From Streptomyces sp. LUP30 (GTDB lineage Bacteria; Actinomycetota; Actinomycetes; Streptomycetales; Streptomycetaceae): a stretch of 64,000 bases of DNA. The position numbers and the translations under genes are program-made. Shown here in pieces: positions 46,855-56,700 of this stretch; the stretch's first letter is position 1; the number at the start of each line of letters is the position of its first letter. Under the pieces are notes generated by a model. The model saw only the letters and a list, made by a program, of their open reading frames with translations, did not search any database and was not told the DNA's origin. The stretch covers positions 1 to 64,000 of the forward strand of contig NZ_MJAJ01000051.1 of the NCBI RefSeq assembly GCF_001746365.1, written 5' to 3'.

Positions 46855-48017
46855 CGGGACTCCCTGGCCAGTTCGTCGAGTCGGGCCGCGGCGGCCGAGG
46901 CGCCACCCGCGGCGCGGAACGCCGTGCCGATCCGGTCGGCCGCGGCGCGGTGCGCGGGATCGTCGAGGACGGAGTCGACCGCCGCGCCGAGCTGACGGGC
47001 GGTGACCCGGCCGAACCGCACCCGCACCCCCGCCCCCGCGGCCACGACCTGGCCGGCCACGACCGGCTGGTCGTCCCGGATGGGCGCCACCACCAGCGGC
47101 GTCCCGTGCCACAGGGCCTCGCACACGCTGTTGTGCCCGGCGTGGCACACGACCGCGCCGACTCCTCTTTCCAGCAGCGCGAGTTGCGGCACGGACGGCA
47201 CGATCAGCACGTCCTTGTCGTCGCCCGGCGCGGGCAGCGTGCCGCCGGGATCGACGATCACCGTCTGCACCCGGTCGGCCCGCTCCCGCAACGCGTTCCG
47301 GCACACGTCGAGGAACCGGCCGCCGGCGTCGGCGTTCGCGGTGCCCAGGGTGACCAGGACGGTTCGGCGGCCGGGGTCGAGCCACTCCCAGGGGAAGCCG
47401 GTCCCGGACGGCCGGGACGTGATCGACGGCCCGACCCAGCAGACCCCGTCGTGGGCGTCGCCCGCCAACTCCGGTGTGCTGAAGGCGAGGACGAGATGCG
47501 GGGAGAAGCGGGGGTCGGCGGTTCCGGCCGGGTCCCCGACGGCCTCGCGCAGTGCGGCGAGCCGCCGCCGCAGCCACTCGGCGACCTTGGGCAGTCCGGC
47601 GAGGGGGTCGGTGAACTCCGCCGACGTGGTCGCCGAGGTCGCCCACGGCAGGCCCAGCCGCTCCGCCACCAGCGCGCCGACGAAGGCCTGCTGGTCGGCG
47701 ACGACGACGTCCGGCCGGAACTCCTCGACCGCGGCCCGGACACCAGGGGCCATCGCCTCGGCCAGCGGCAGCAGATACCACTCCCACAGGAACTTCAGCG
47801 CCTCCGGCCCGCGCAGTTCGGCCGGCCGCTCGCCCCGCGGCGCCCCGGCGCAGGCCAGGACCGGTCCGGCCGTGGAGCCCGCCAGCCGGGTGACCAGCGC
47901 CGGGTCGGAACAGGCCCACGCCACCCGGTGGCCGCGTGCGGTGAGTTCGGCGGCGACGCCGACCGCCGGGTTGATGTGACCCGTCAACGGCGGTACGACG
48001 AACAGGAACCGGCTCAC
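46851..48017 (-). CDS. GT1-family (MGT-like) glycosyltransferase
   Basis: A 388-residue nucleotide-sugar glycosyltransferase. The N-terminal acceptor lobe starts FVVPPLTGHINPAVGVAAEL with the catalytic His. The donor lobe has the antibiotic-GT signature VVCHAGHNSVCEALWHGTPL followed by DDQPVVAG. It should transfer a hexose to a hydroxyl on the PKS product. It overlaps both flanking genes by four bases (ATGA). Confidence 0.9.
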   Translation of the reverse strand: MSRFLFVVPPLTGHINPAVGVAAELTARGHRVAWACSDPALVTRLAGSTAGPVLACAGAPRGERPAELRGPEALKFLWEWYLLPLAEAMAPGVRAAVEEFRPDVVVADQQAFVGALVAERLGLPWATSATTSAEFTDPLAGLPKVAEWLRRRLAALREAVGDPAGTADPRFSPHLVLAFSTPELAGDAHDGVCWVGPSITSRPSGTGFPWEWLDPGRRTVLVTLGTANADAGGRFLDVCRNALRERADRVQTVIVDPGGTLPAPGDDKDVLIVPSVPQLALLERGVGAVVCHAGHNSVCEALWHGTPLVVAPIRDDQPVVAGQVVAAGAGVRVRFGRVTARQLGAAVDSVLDDPAHRAAADRIGTAFRAAGGASAAAARLDELARESR

Positions 48018-48841
48018 CCGGCCGCCTCCGCCGCCACCCGTCCGGCCGTGCGCTCGACCTCTTCCACGAGCCCGAGAACGTGCCCGCCGACCGTCCCGGA
48101 CGCCTCCACCAGGACCGAGTGCTCATGCCCCGGGACCACCACGGTCCGGCAGTCCGGCAGCGCCGACTCCAGCCGGGGCGCGAGCTCGGCGAGGTCGGAG
48201 TCGCCCCCGTACAGACCGAGCACCGGACAGCGCACCGCCGCGATCTGAGCCTGCGTCAGCACACGGCTGGCGGGGATGTCCCGGCCGAGGGTGGTGTCAC
48301 GGGCCAGCCGGGCCGCGCCCTTGGCCAGGCGCGCGGTGTTGTGTCCGCGGTGGGCGGAGATCCAGCGGATCGCGTCGGCCTCGTTGTGGGCGAGCTGGGT
48401 GACGACGCGGTCCAGGATGCCGCCGAGCTTCACCGCCCAGGCCGCGGTGGCCGGTTCCGACTCGATGAGGCTGACGCTCGCCGCCCGCTCCGGGTGCCGG
48501 GCGGCGAAACCGAACGCGATCGTGCCGCCGTAGGAGTTGCCGACGAGATGCACGGGACCGCTCACCGCCAGCCGGTCGAGCAACGCCTCCAGATCGTCGA
48601 TGTTGTGGTCCAGCGTGTACCCCCGCGCCGGGCGTTCGCTGCGGCCGTGCCCGCGCAGGTCGTACATGACCACGTCGAGCCCGGCGGCCGCGAACGCGGG
48701 CGCGACGGTGAAGTAGTAGCTCGCGAGGCTGTCGGTGAGCAGACCGTGCACCAGGACCACGGTGGCGGTCGCCGGCCGGCCCGCGCGGGGGCCGATCCGC
48801 TGTACGTGCAACCGGACGGCGCCGGTGTCGACCATCGCCAT
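48014..48841 (-). CDS. Alpha/beta hydrolase, candidate chain-release thioesterase
   Basis: A 275-residue alpha/beta hydrolase. The oxyanion loop is LVHGLLTDSLASYY, the nucleophile GNSYGG, the acid in YGGDSDLAEL and the His in VPGHEHSVL. It is encoded between the free ACP and the glycosyltransferase, so hydrolysis or transfer of the acyl chain from the ACP is the simplest role; a separate esterase role cannot be excluded. Confidence 0.85.
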   Translation of the reverse strand: MAMVDTGAVRLHVQRIGPRAGRPATATVVLVHGLLTDSLASYYFTVAPAFAAAGLDVVMYDLRGHGRSERPARGYTLDHNIDDLEALLDRLAVSGPVHLVGNSYGGTIAFGFAARHPERAASVSLIESEPATAAWAVKLGGILDRVVTQLAHNEADAIRWISAHRGHNTARLAKGAARLARDTTLGRDIPASRVLTQAQIAAVRCPVLGLYGGDSDLAELAPRLESALPDCRTVVVPGHEHSVLVEASGTVGGHVLGLVEEVERTAGRVAAEAAG

Positions 48842-48844
48842 GGC

Positions 48845-49171
48845 TCAGCTCGCCTCCGTGGCCTTCAGACTGGTCACGACGTACTCGACCAGCCGTCCGA
48901 CGGTCAGCTCGATGATCTCCTCGAACTCCATGTCCGCCAGGAACTCGGCGAAGTTGACGCGCTCGCCGTAGCGCTCCTGGAGCAGTCCGGCCAGGGTGAC
49001 CAGGTCGATGCTCTCCAGCTCCAGGTCGCGGTTGAAGGTCGTCGCCATGCCGATCTCGACGTCGTCGAGGCCGTACTCGTCCTCCAGGAGCCGCGCCAGC
49101 AGGGCGGTGAGGTCGGCGAGGACGGAGGCCTCGTCGGCGGTGACGGGGGTGCGGGGGGTGGGGGATGTCAT
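48845..49171 (-). CDS. Stand-alone acyl carrier protein
   Basis: A 108-residue acidic carrier protein with a four-helix pattern. The phosphopantetheine Ser is in the atypical context ELESIDLV (~residue 53), where most ACPs have DSL. Helix III and IV follow with EFLADMEFEEIIELTVG. Its start overlaps the PKS2 stop (ATGA) and a GAGGAG site sits inside the end of PKS2. The fused PPTase of PKS2 is a likely activating enzyme. Confidence 0.88.
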   Translation of the reverse strand: MTSPTPRTPVTADEASVLADLTALLARLLEDEYGLDDVEIGMATTFNRDLELESIDLVTLAGLLQERYGERVNFAEFLADMEFEEIIELTVGRLVEYVVTSLKATEAS

Positions 49172-52100
49172 CGGGCGTCGTACTCCTCAGCGGTCGGTTG
49201 TCCCGTCGTCCATGCCACGACGTAGGCGCGCTCCGGCAGCCGGGGCGGGTTGGCGGCCGGTGCGCAGTGCACGGTGTAGGCGCGTTCCAGGCGACCCGCG
49301 ACGGTCAGCCGGTCTCCGGCCGGTGCCGCGTCGAGCACGGCGAAGTCCCGCGGCCGGCCGCCGAAGCCGGTGCCCTCGGCCTTGGCGACGGCCTCCTTCG
49401 CCGCCCAGAAGCGGGTGAACCACAGGGCCTCTCCGTCGCCCGCCGACGCCGACAGGCGGCGCAGCAGCCGCAGTTCGTCCGCGCCGAGGGCGGCGGCCAT
49501 GGCCTGCGGGGCGCGGTCGACGACCTCCTCGACGTCGATCCCCGGCCCGGGGCCCGGCCGGTGCGGCCGCACGATCGCCGCGGCCGCCTCCGCGCAGTGG
49601 GCCAGCGAGACGTCCAGCGGGGGCAGGGCCCGGCCGTGCACCCCGGTGACGTAGGGGCGGCCGGCGTCGTCGTTGTGCACCCGCAGCTCCGCCGGGAAGA
49701 CCGGGCCCTCCCCCTGGTCCCACAGCCACTGCCGCACCGCGTCCTTGACGGCGATCCGGCCCAGCAGCCACTGCCGGCGCCCGCGCGGCGCGTGCCGCGC
49801 GTACTCCGCACGTTCCGCGCCGCCCAGGGAGTTGCGCATGATCAGCTCCCGGGAGGCCAGGTCCGGCCACCGCTCGTGCAGCAGCAGCCAGCCGCCCGGC
49901 CGCGCCTCGGACAGGGTGTGCCGCTCGGGGAAGCGCTCGACGGGCCGGGTCTGCGGGTCGTTGTCGAAGCGACGGTCCTGCCAGCCGTACAGCTCCGCCC
50001 ACACCGTCCCGCCGACCGTCAGCTGGACGTCGGCCTCCAGGACGGCGTCGGTGAGCGAGGTGACCCGCACCAGGCAGCCCACCTCCGTGCCCGGCGCCGG
50101 ATGGGGCCCGTAGAACCGCATCTCCCGCATGCCCACGGGGAACACCACGGTCCGCTCGGCACGGGTCGCCATGATCCAGTAGCCGAGGACCTGGCCGACG
50201 TTGTCCAGCAGGGCGCCGGGCGCGGCAGGCGTGGTGAGACGTCCGCGCACATGCCGTTCGCCGATCGCGGTGAGCTCGGTGACCCCCTGGAACGCCGGGC
50301 CGTGGAACATCCAGCGCTCTGCGTAGAGCTGGGCGGCGGTGTGGTCCGGGGCGCGCTCGGCGCCGGGGTCGACGGTCCAGGGGGCGGGCGGCGGCGCGGG
50401 ATGGGCCGCGGCGAGCTGCACGGTGGCGCGGGCGCGGGGACCGAAGGAGACGGCGAGGCGACCGGGTTCCCCGGGCGTCACGGTCACGGGCACGTCCACG
50501 GCCGGGGTGGCGGTGAGCCACTCCTCGAAGCGCGCGCCGTGCACGGCGACCGGCACCGCGCCGGGGGCGGTCTCCAGCGCCGCGTCCACGATGTGCTGCA
50601 CGATCGTCGTCGCCGGCACGACCGGCCAGCGGTCGGCCACCTCGGGCCAGCCGGGCCGCTGGGGGAAGAAACAGTGGTCCAGCAGGTACGGCATCGTGTC
50701 GGGGGAGACGCGGACGGTCGTGTGCCGTGACCCGTCCGACGGGTCCGGTGCCGGGGCGGGCACAGGGGCGGGGGCGTGGGCCGGAGCAGGCGCGGGCATC
50801 GGCGTTCTCGCCGGGGCCGTCGTCCGCGCGGACATCAGCAGTGCGGCCGTGTCCGCGGTCTCGCGCAGCAGGGCGCTCAGTTCGGCGGCCATCGGGGAGC
50901 CGTCGACGAGCGTGTCCAGCGGCGACGGGCCCACCCGGCCCGGCGCACGGGCGGACGCGCCCGGCTCCCCGCGCGGATCGCCCCGGAGCTCGGCCCGGAG
51001 GTCGGCCCGCAGCTCGGTGAGCCGTCCGGGAGCCAGGGACACCAGGGCGCCGCCCAGCTCCAGTCGCACCGGCGGACGTCGGTCCCCGGCCGCCTCCCCG
51101 ACGGGGCGCAGCGAGGGCGCCACCGCCGAACCCGCCGTCCACAGCGCGGTGGCCACCCGGCGCAACTGGGCGAGGCCGCTGCGGTGGGGCGAGTTCGCGG
51201 CGACCACCAGGTGGTCGTGAGCGCCCAGCGTGTCCCCGACGAGAGAGCCGAGCTGACCTGGGCCGACCTGGACGAACACCCGGTGGCCCGCCGTGTGCAG
51301 GGCCTCGGTCAGCTGCCGGAACCGTACGGGCTCCAGCAGGTGCCGGACGAAGAGGGCCCGGATCCCGGCCTCGTCGTCGGGGAACGGCGCGGCGGTCGTG
51401 CCCGACCAGAGCGCGGTGTGCGGCGGATGCAGCCGGAACCGGCGGGCGGCCTGCTCGATCGGCGCGAGATGGGGACGCAGCATCGGCGTGTGGAAGCCCG
51501 ACCGGAACGGCAGGACCTGGCTGAGGACGCCCTGGGCGCGTCGCGCCCGCACGAAGTCCTCCACCGCCGCCTGCGGACCGCACACCATCGACTGGCCGGG
51601 CGCGTTGTCATGGGACAGGACCAGGCCCGCGCGGTCCCCGCCCTCGGCGCGCAGGGCGGTCAGGACGCTCTCGGCCGACGCGCCGACCGCGCCGAAGGCC
51701 AGACCGGGGACGGTCACCGAGTCCGGGTCGAACGTGCTCATGAACGCGTCGACCTCGTCCCCGGAGTACAGCCCGGCCGCGGCCATCGCCGTCCACTCGC
51801 CCACGCTGTGTCCGGCGACGGCGTCCGGCACGATCCCGCTGCGGCGCAGCGCCGCGTCGAGGAGGCGGCCGACGGCGACCACGCCGAAGCCGTGCCGGCC
51901 CACGTCACCCGTGCGGGAACCGTCGACCGTGACGGCGGGCAGCCCGAAGTGGGCGGCCACGTCGTCGACCTGCGGGGTGAAGTCGCCCTCCAGGCCGGGG
52001 AAGAGGAACGCGAGCCTGCCGTGGCCGGCGCCCAGCAGGGGACCGGGCCGGAACCAGACATCGCTGCGGCCGTTCCAGGGCCGCTCCCGGACGACCGCGC

Positions 52101-53742
52101 GGCGGGCCAGGGCGAGCCGCTTGGCGGTCGGGTCGACGATGCCGAGGCGGGCGGGCCCGGCCTGCGGGTGCGGACGGTCCGGGTCGAGGCCGGCGGCCCG
52201 CACGGTGGCGTCGTCGGCGTCGAGAAGGGCGGCCAGGCGGGCCGGGGAGTCGGCGGCGAGCAGCAGCACCTGCTCGGGCTCGGCGACCCGCAGGGCCGGC
52301 CGGGCCGGGCCGCCCGCGCGGCTCCCGCGGGAGTCCGGCGCCTCCTCCAGCACCACGTGCGCGTTGATCCCGCCGAACCCGAACGCGTTGACGGCGGCGC
52401 GGCGCACGGGCCGCCGCTCGGTGGTCTCCCAGTCGGCCGCCTTCTCCAGAGCGCGGAACCGGGTGCGGGCCAGGGCGGGGTGCGGGTCGTCGCAGTGCAG
52501 GGTCGGCAGGAGCGTGCCGTGGTGGACGGCGAGCGCGGCCTTGACCAGACCGGCGACCCCGGCGGCCGGCATGGCGTGCCCGATCATCGACTTGACCGAC
52601 CCCAGCACCGCGTCGCCGTCGCCGGGGCCGAACACCTCGGCCAGCGTGGTCAGTTCGGCTCCGTCGCCGGCCGGGGTCGCGGTGCCGTGCGCCTCCAGCA
52701 GGCCGATCGAGTCCGGTTCGGCGGGGTCGAGCCCGGCCGCCCGCCACGCCTGCCGCACCGCCTGCGCCTGGCCACCGGGATCGGGGTTGACGAGACCCGC
52801 CGCCCGGCCGTCGCTGGCCACGCCGGTGCCCCGGATCACGGCGTAGATCCGGTCGCCCGCGCGTTCGGCGTCGGCCAGTCTCTTGAGGACGACGACGCCC
52901 GTCCCCTCGCCGATCAGGATGCCGTCGGCGTCCCGGTGGAAGGGGCGGATGCGCTGGCTGGGGGAGAGGGCGCGCAGCTGGGAGAAGACACTCCACAGCG
53001 TGATGTCGTGGCAGTGGTGGACGCCCCCCGCGAGCATCAGGTCGCAGCGCCCGGAGGCGAGTTCGCCCACCGCCTGGTCCACGGCGACCAGCGACGAGGC
53101 GCAGGCGGCGTCCACCGTGTACGCGGGCCCGCGCAGGTCGAGCCGGTTGGCGACCCGGGAGGCCGCGAGGTTCGGCACCAGGCCGATCGCCGACTCGGGG
53201 CTGTCCGGACCGAGCCGCTCGGTGAACGCCGAGCGCACCCGGTCGAGTTGGTCGCCCGTCAGGTCGGGCAGCAACTCGCCCAGGGTGCGCACCAGTTGGC
53301 CGGCGGTGCGGACCCGCTGGTCGAGCCGGACCAGGCCGGGCGTCAGATAGCCGCCCCGGCCCAGGACGACGCCGACCCGCCCCCGGTCGGGAAGGCGGTC
53401 CGCGCCACCCGCGTCGTCGAGTGCCGCGGAGGCCACGTGCAGGGCGATCAGCTGGTCGGGCTCGGTCCCGGCCACCGAGTTCGGCATGATCCCGAAACGG
53501 GTGACCTCCACCTGCGCCAGCCCGTCGACGAAGCCGCCCCGGCGGGCGTAGACCCGGTCCGCGACGGCCGGGTCGGACGCGGTGCCGGGCCGGTAGAAGT
53601 CGGCGTCCCAGCGCCCTTCGGGCGCCTCGCCGATCGCGTCGACGCCGTCGCGCAGGTTGCGCCAGTAGGCGTCCAGGTCGGGGGCGCCCGGCAGCAGCAC
53701 CGCCATCCCGACGATGGCGACCGGCACCTGACGTGCCGTCAT
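49168..53742 (-). CDS. PKS2: type I PKS, KS-AT-DH-PPTase
   Basis: A 1524-residue polyketide synthase. KS (~8-465) has the catalytic triad in VDAACASS (~213), EAHGTATPAGD and GHAMPAAG. AT (~590-880) has the Ser in GHSVGEW (~646). A linker of ~150 residues rich in Pro/Ala is followed by a double-hotdog DH (~1010-1330) with His in LLDHCFFPQ and Asp in ALLDNVGQ. The C-terminus (~1350-1520) is a Sfp-like phosphopantetheinyl transferase with GIDVEE (~1402) and WAAKEAVAKAEG (~1445). There is no ACP or KR in this chain, so it must work with PKS1. A GTG at 53790 would overlap the PKS1 stop (GTGA); ATG 53742 is preferred because a weak CAGG precedes it. Confidence 0.93.
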   Translation of the reverse strand: MTARQVPVAIVGMAVLLPGAPDLDAYWRNLRDGVDAIGEAPEGRWDADFYRPGTASDPAVADRVYARRGGFVDGLAQVEVTRFGIMPNSVAGTEPDQLIALHVASAALDDAGGADRLPDRGRVGVVLGRGGYLTPGLVRLDQRVRTAGQLVRTLGELLPDLTGDQLDRVRSAFTERLGPDSPESAIGLVPNLAASRVANRLDLRGPAYTVDAACASSLVAVDQAVGELASGRCDLMLAGGVHHCHDITLWSVFSQLRALSPSQRIRPFHRDADGILIGEGTGVVVLKRLADAERAGDRIYAVIRGTGVASDGRAAGLVNPDPGGQAQAVRQAWRAAGLDPAEPDSIGLLEAHGTATPAGDGAELTTLAEVFGPGDGDAVLGSVKSMIGHAMPAAGVAGLVKAALAVHHGTLLPTLHCDDPHPALARTRFRALEKAADWETTERRPVRRAAVNAFGFGGINAHVVLEEAPDSRGSRAGGPARPALRVAEPEQVLLLAADSPARLAALLDADDATVRAAGLDPDRPHPQAGPARLGIVDPTAKRLALARRAVVRERPWNGRSDVWFRPGPLLGAGHGRLAFLFPGLEGDFTPQVDDVAAHFGLPAVTVDGSRTGDVGRHGFGVVAVGRLLDAALRRSGIVPDAVAGHSVGEWTAMAAAGLYSGDEVDAFMSTFDPDSVTVPGLAFGAVGASAESVLTALRAEGGDRAGLVLSHDNAPGQSMVCGPQAAVEDFVRARRAQGVLSQVLPFRSGFHTPMLRPHLAPIEQAARRFRLHPPHTALWSGTTAAPFPDDEAGIRALFVRHLLEPVRFRQLTEALHTAGHRVFVQVGPGQLGSLVGDTLGAHDHLVVAANSPHRSGLAQLRRVATALWTAGSAVAPSLRPVGEAAGDRRPPVRLELGGALVSLAPGRLTELRADLRAELRGDPRGEPGASARAPGRVGPSPLDTLVDGSPMAAELSALLRETADTAALLMSARTTAPARTPMPAPAPAHAPAPVPAPAPDPSDGSRHTTVRVSPDTMPYLLDHCFFPQRPGWPEVADRWPVVPATTIVQHIVDAALETAPGAVPVAVHGARFEEWLTATPAVDVPVTVTPGEPGRLAVSFGPRARATVQLAAAHPAPPPAPWTVDPGAERAPDHTAAQLYAERWMFHGPAFQGVTELTAIGERHVRGRLTTPAAPGALLDNVGQVLGYWIMATRAERTVVFPVGMREMRFYGPHPAPGTEVGCLVRVTSLTDAVLEADVQLTVGGTVWAELYGWQDRRFDNDPQTRPVERFPERHTLSEARPGGWLLLHERWPDLASRELIMRNSLGGAERAEYARHAPRGRRQWLLGRIAVKDAVRQWLWDQGEGPVFPAELRVHNDDAGRPYVTGVHGRALPPLDVSLAHCAEAAAAIVRPHRPGPGPGIDVEEVVDRAPQAMAAALGADELRLLRRLSASAGDGEALWFTRFWAAKEAVAKAEGTGFGGRPRDFAVLDAAPAGDRLTVAGRLERAYTVHCAPAANPPRLPERAYVVAWTTGQPTAEEYDAR

Positions 53743-53786
53743 GACCTGTGCCGCGTCCTGGAGTCGGGGTGACGGCACCGGGCCCG

Positions 53787-56700
53787 TCACCAGCCCGAGG
53801 CGGTGTAGACGACGGCGGTCGCGGACTCCTCGCCCCAGGCGAGCTCCCGCAGCAGCGCGGCCGTCCCCTCCTCGGGGTCGATCAGCCGGATGCCGCGCCG
53901 GGCGTACTCGCGGGCGAGTTCCGCCCCGACCATGCCCGCATGCTCGGCCGAGGGCGCCCAGGGGCCCCAGTGCACGGTCACCGCACGCCGGCCCGTGCGG
54001 GCCGCGAAGGCCGCGCCCAGGGTCTCCAGCGCGTCGTTGGCGGCCGCGTAGTCGACCTGGCCCCGGTTGCCCACCACGGCCGAGACCGAGCCGAACAGCA
54101 CGGTGAACGCGGGCGCCTCCGGCAGTTCCTCCAACGCGGTGAGCAGGGCGTGGGCGCCGGTCGCCTTCGTGCCGTACACCCGCCGGAACGACTCCGCGCT
54201 CTTCTCGGCGATGAGCCGGTCCTCGATCACGCCGGCCGCGTGCACCACGCCGTCGAGCCGTCCGTGCTCCGCGTGGATCTCCTTGACCGCCTGCAGGACG
54301 GCGTCCGGCTCGCGGAAGTCGACCGAGCGGTAGCGGGCCCGGCTGCCCAGCGCGGTGAGCTCGGCGAGGGTGGCCGCGATCTCCCGCTGGGCCAGCAGCA
54401 GTTCGGCGGCGCGGTTGATCTCGGCCGGCCGCAGACCGCCGCGGGCGGCGAGCACGGCCCGCAGTTCCGCCGGGGTGCCGGCGGACGCGGTGTCCGCGGC
54501 CTCCGGACCGTCCGGGGCGGGGGTGCGGCCGAGCAGTTCCAGACGGCAGCGGGCGGCGCGGGCGAGCGCGGCGGCGAACTGCGCGGTGATACCGCGCGCC
54601 CCGCCCGCCAGCAGCACCACCGAATCCCGGTCCAGCCCCAGCGCGGCCGCTTCCGCGGCCCCCTCCCCGGCCGGTCCCGCCCCGGTGTCGCCGAGAGCGC
54701 CGAGCGGGGCCGCCACCAGTTCGAACCCGTGCCGGCCGGCCGCCGTCCGCAGCACGACCGGCGTCCGGTCCGGCGCCACGGCCTCGGCGACCACGGCGTC
54801 CGCGACGGCGGACGGCGAGACGTCGGAGAGTTCGACGACCCTGGCCACCGTCTGCGGATACTCGTGCGCCACCGTCCTGAACAGTCCGCGCAGGCCCGCG
54901 GTGCGGGGGTCGGGCGCCTCGCCGTCGGCGCGCCGTACGGCCAGCAGCCGGCGCGGGCCGTGCGCCAGGGCTGCCTTCAGCACGGGGAACGCGTCGGGCA
55001 GCACGGGGGAGTCGTCGGCGTCCGCGAGGGCTCCGAGCCACAGCACGCCGTCCACCGGCCCGTCCGCCTCCGTCAGGACGTGATCGCGGGGGCGCACGTC
55101 GACGTCGGCACCGTGGGACGCCAGCCGGGCGGCGGCCTCGGGGGCGTCGCCGAGGACGATCCAGCGGGCGCCGGTGAACGCGGCCGACGGGTCGACGGGA
55201 GCGTCGGGCCGCTCGTCGAGGAGGACCGGGCGCAGGAGACGCCGTCCGGGGGCCTCGCCGGTGACGGCGTCCGGCCCCGGCCCGGGTTTCGGCCCGGGTT
55301 GCAGGGTCGGGGGCGCGGCCGGTTCCGTCGGGGCGGCGGCCTGCTCGGCGGGTCCGCCCAGCCGGGCGGTCAGCCAGCCGGTCACGGCGGCGGCCGTCCG
55401 CGCCTTCGCCAGCTCCTCCAGCGCGTCGTCGTCCAGGGCCGCGAGGTCGGCGTCCGCCCCCGCGCCCAGGCGGCGGGCCAGTTCGCCCGCGATCTCGGCC
55501 CGCTTGATGGAGTCGATGCTGAGATCCGCCTCGAGATCGAGGTCCGGCTCGATCATGTCGACGGGGTAGCCGGTGCGCTCGCTGATGATCTCCAGGACGA
55601 CCTGCTGGACGTCGACCGCCCCCGACGGCTCCACAACGGGATCCCCGTCGTCCGGTCCTCCGACATGGTTCGTCGGGGCCGACGCCCGGGTGGGCGCCGT
55701 CGACTCCGCTTCTGCGGCGGGGAGTTGCGGGACGGCCTGGATGAGCCGGGGGGCGGCCGGCGCCGGGGGCGGGGCGAGCCGCGCGCCCGGGTCGGCCCCG
55801 AAGTAGGTCAGCAGGACGTCCCGTTGGGCGGCGATCATCTCCCGGCTGGTGCGCAGGAATTCGGAGACGAGCGCGTCCCGGTCGGACGGGACGCCGTGCG
55901 GGGGGTTGGTCGTCACAGTCGCCGCTGTCCTCTCGATGGGGTCCACGACACGTCGGGCCGGTGCGAGCGCACCGGGAAGGAGGGCGCCGTCGGCGGTGCG
56001 CACCAGATGGCCGTCGACCGTCCAGCCGGGCCGCTTCGGCGCCGTTGCGCGGAGCGCGTCCACCGCGTCGCGGCCGCGCAGCAGCCATCCGGCGCGCACC
56101 GGCAGCCCCGCGACGGCGAGCTCCGCCAGGGCGTCCAGCCAGCCGCGCAGACCGCTGTCGGGCCGGGGCTCGCACGCCACCGTGGTGTGCGGACGGTCGC
56201 CGAGTATCTGGCCCGTGAGCCGGGTCAGCACCGAGCCCGGACCGGCCTCGACGAAGACGCGCGCCCCGGCGTCGTACATGGCCTCGATCTGCTCCACGAA
56301 GGCGACCGGGGCGCCGATCTGGGCGGCGAGCCCGGCCCGTACCGCGTCGGCGTCGGCGGGGTAGGGGGCGGCCGTGCGGTTGGACCACACCGGGAACTCG
56401 GGCGCGTGCACCGGGCGGGCCGCGAGCGCCTCGGCGAACTCGTCGGCGGCGCCGGCGACCAGGGGGCTGTGGAAGGCGCACGCGACGGGGATGCGCTTGG
56501 CGCCGTGACCCGCCGCCCGCAGCAGCCGGACGGCCTCGGCGACGGCGTCGGTGGGGCCGGAGATCACCGTCTGGCCGGGCGCGTTGCGATTGGCGACGAC
56601 GACGCCGTCCGGCGCGCCCGCCGTCCGGAGCGCCCGTGCCACCTCCTCGGCGCCGGCCGAGACCGCGGCCATGGTCCCGGGGTCGGCCCCGCCGCTCTCG

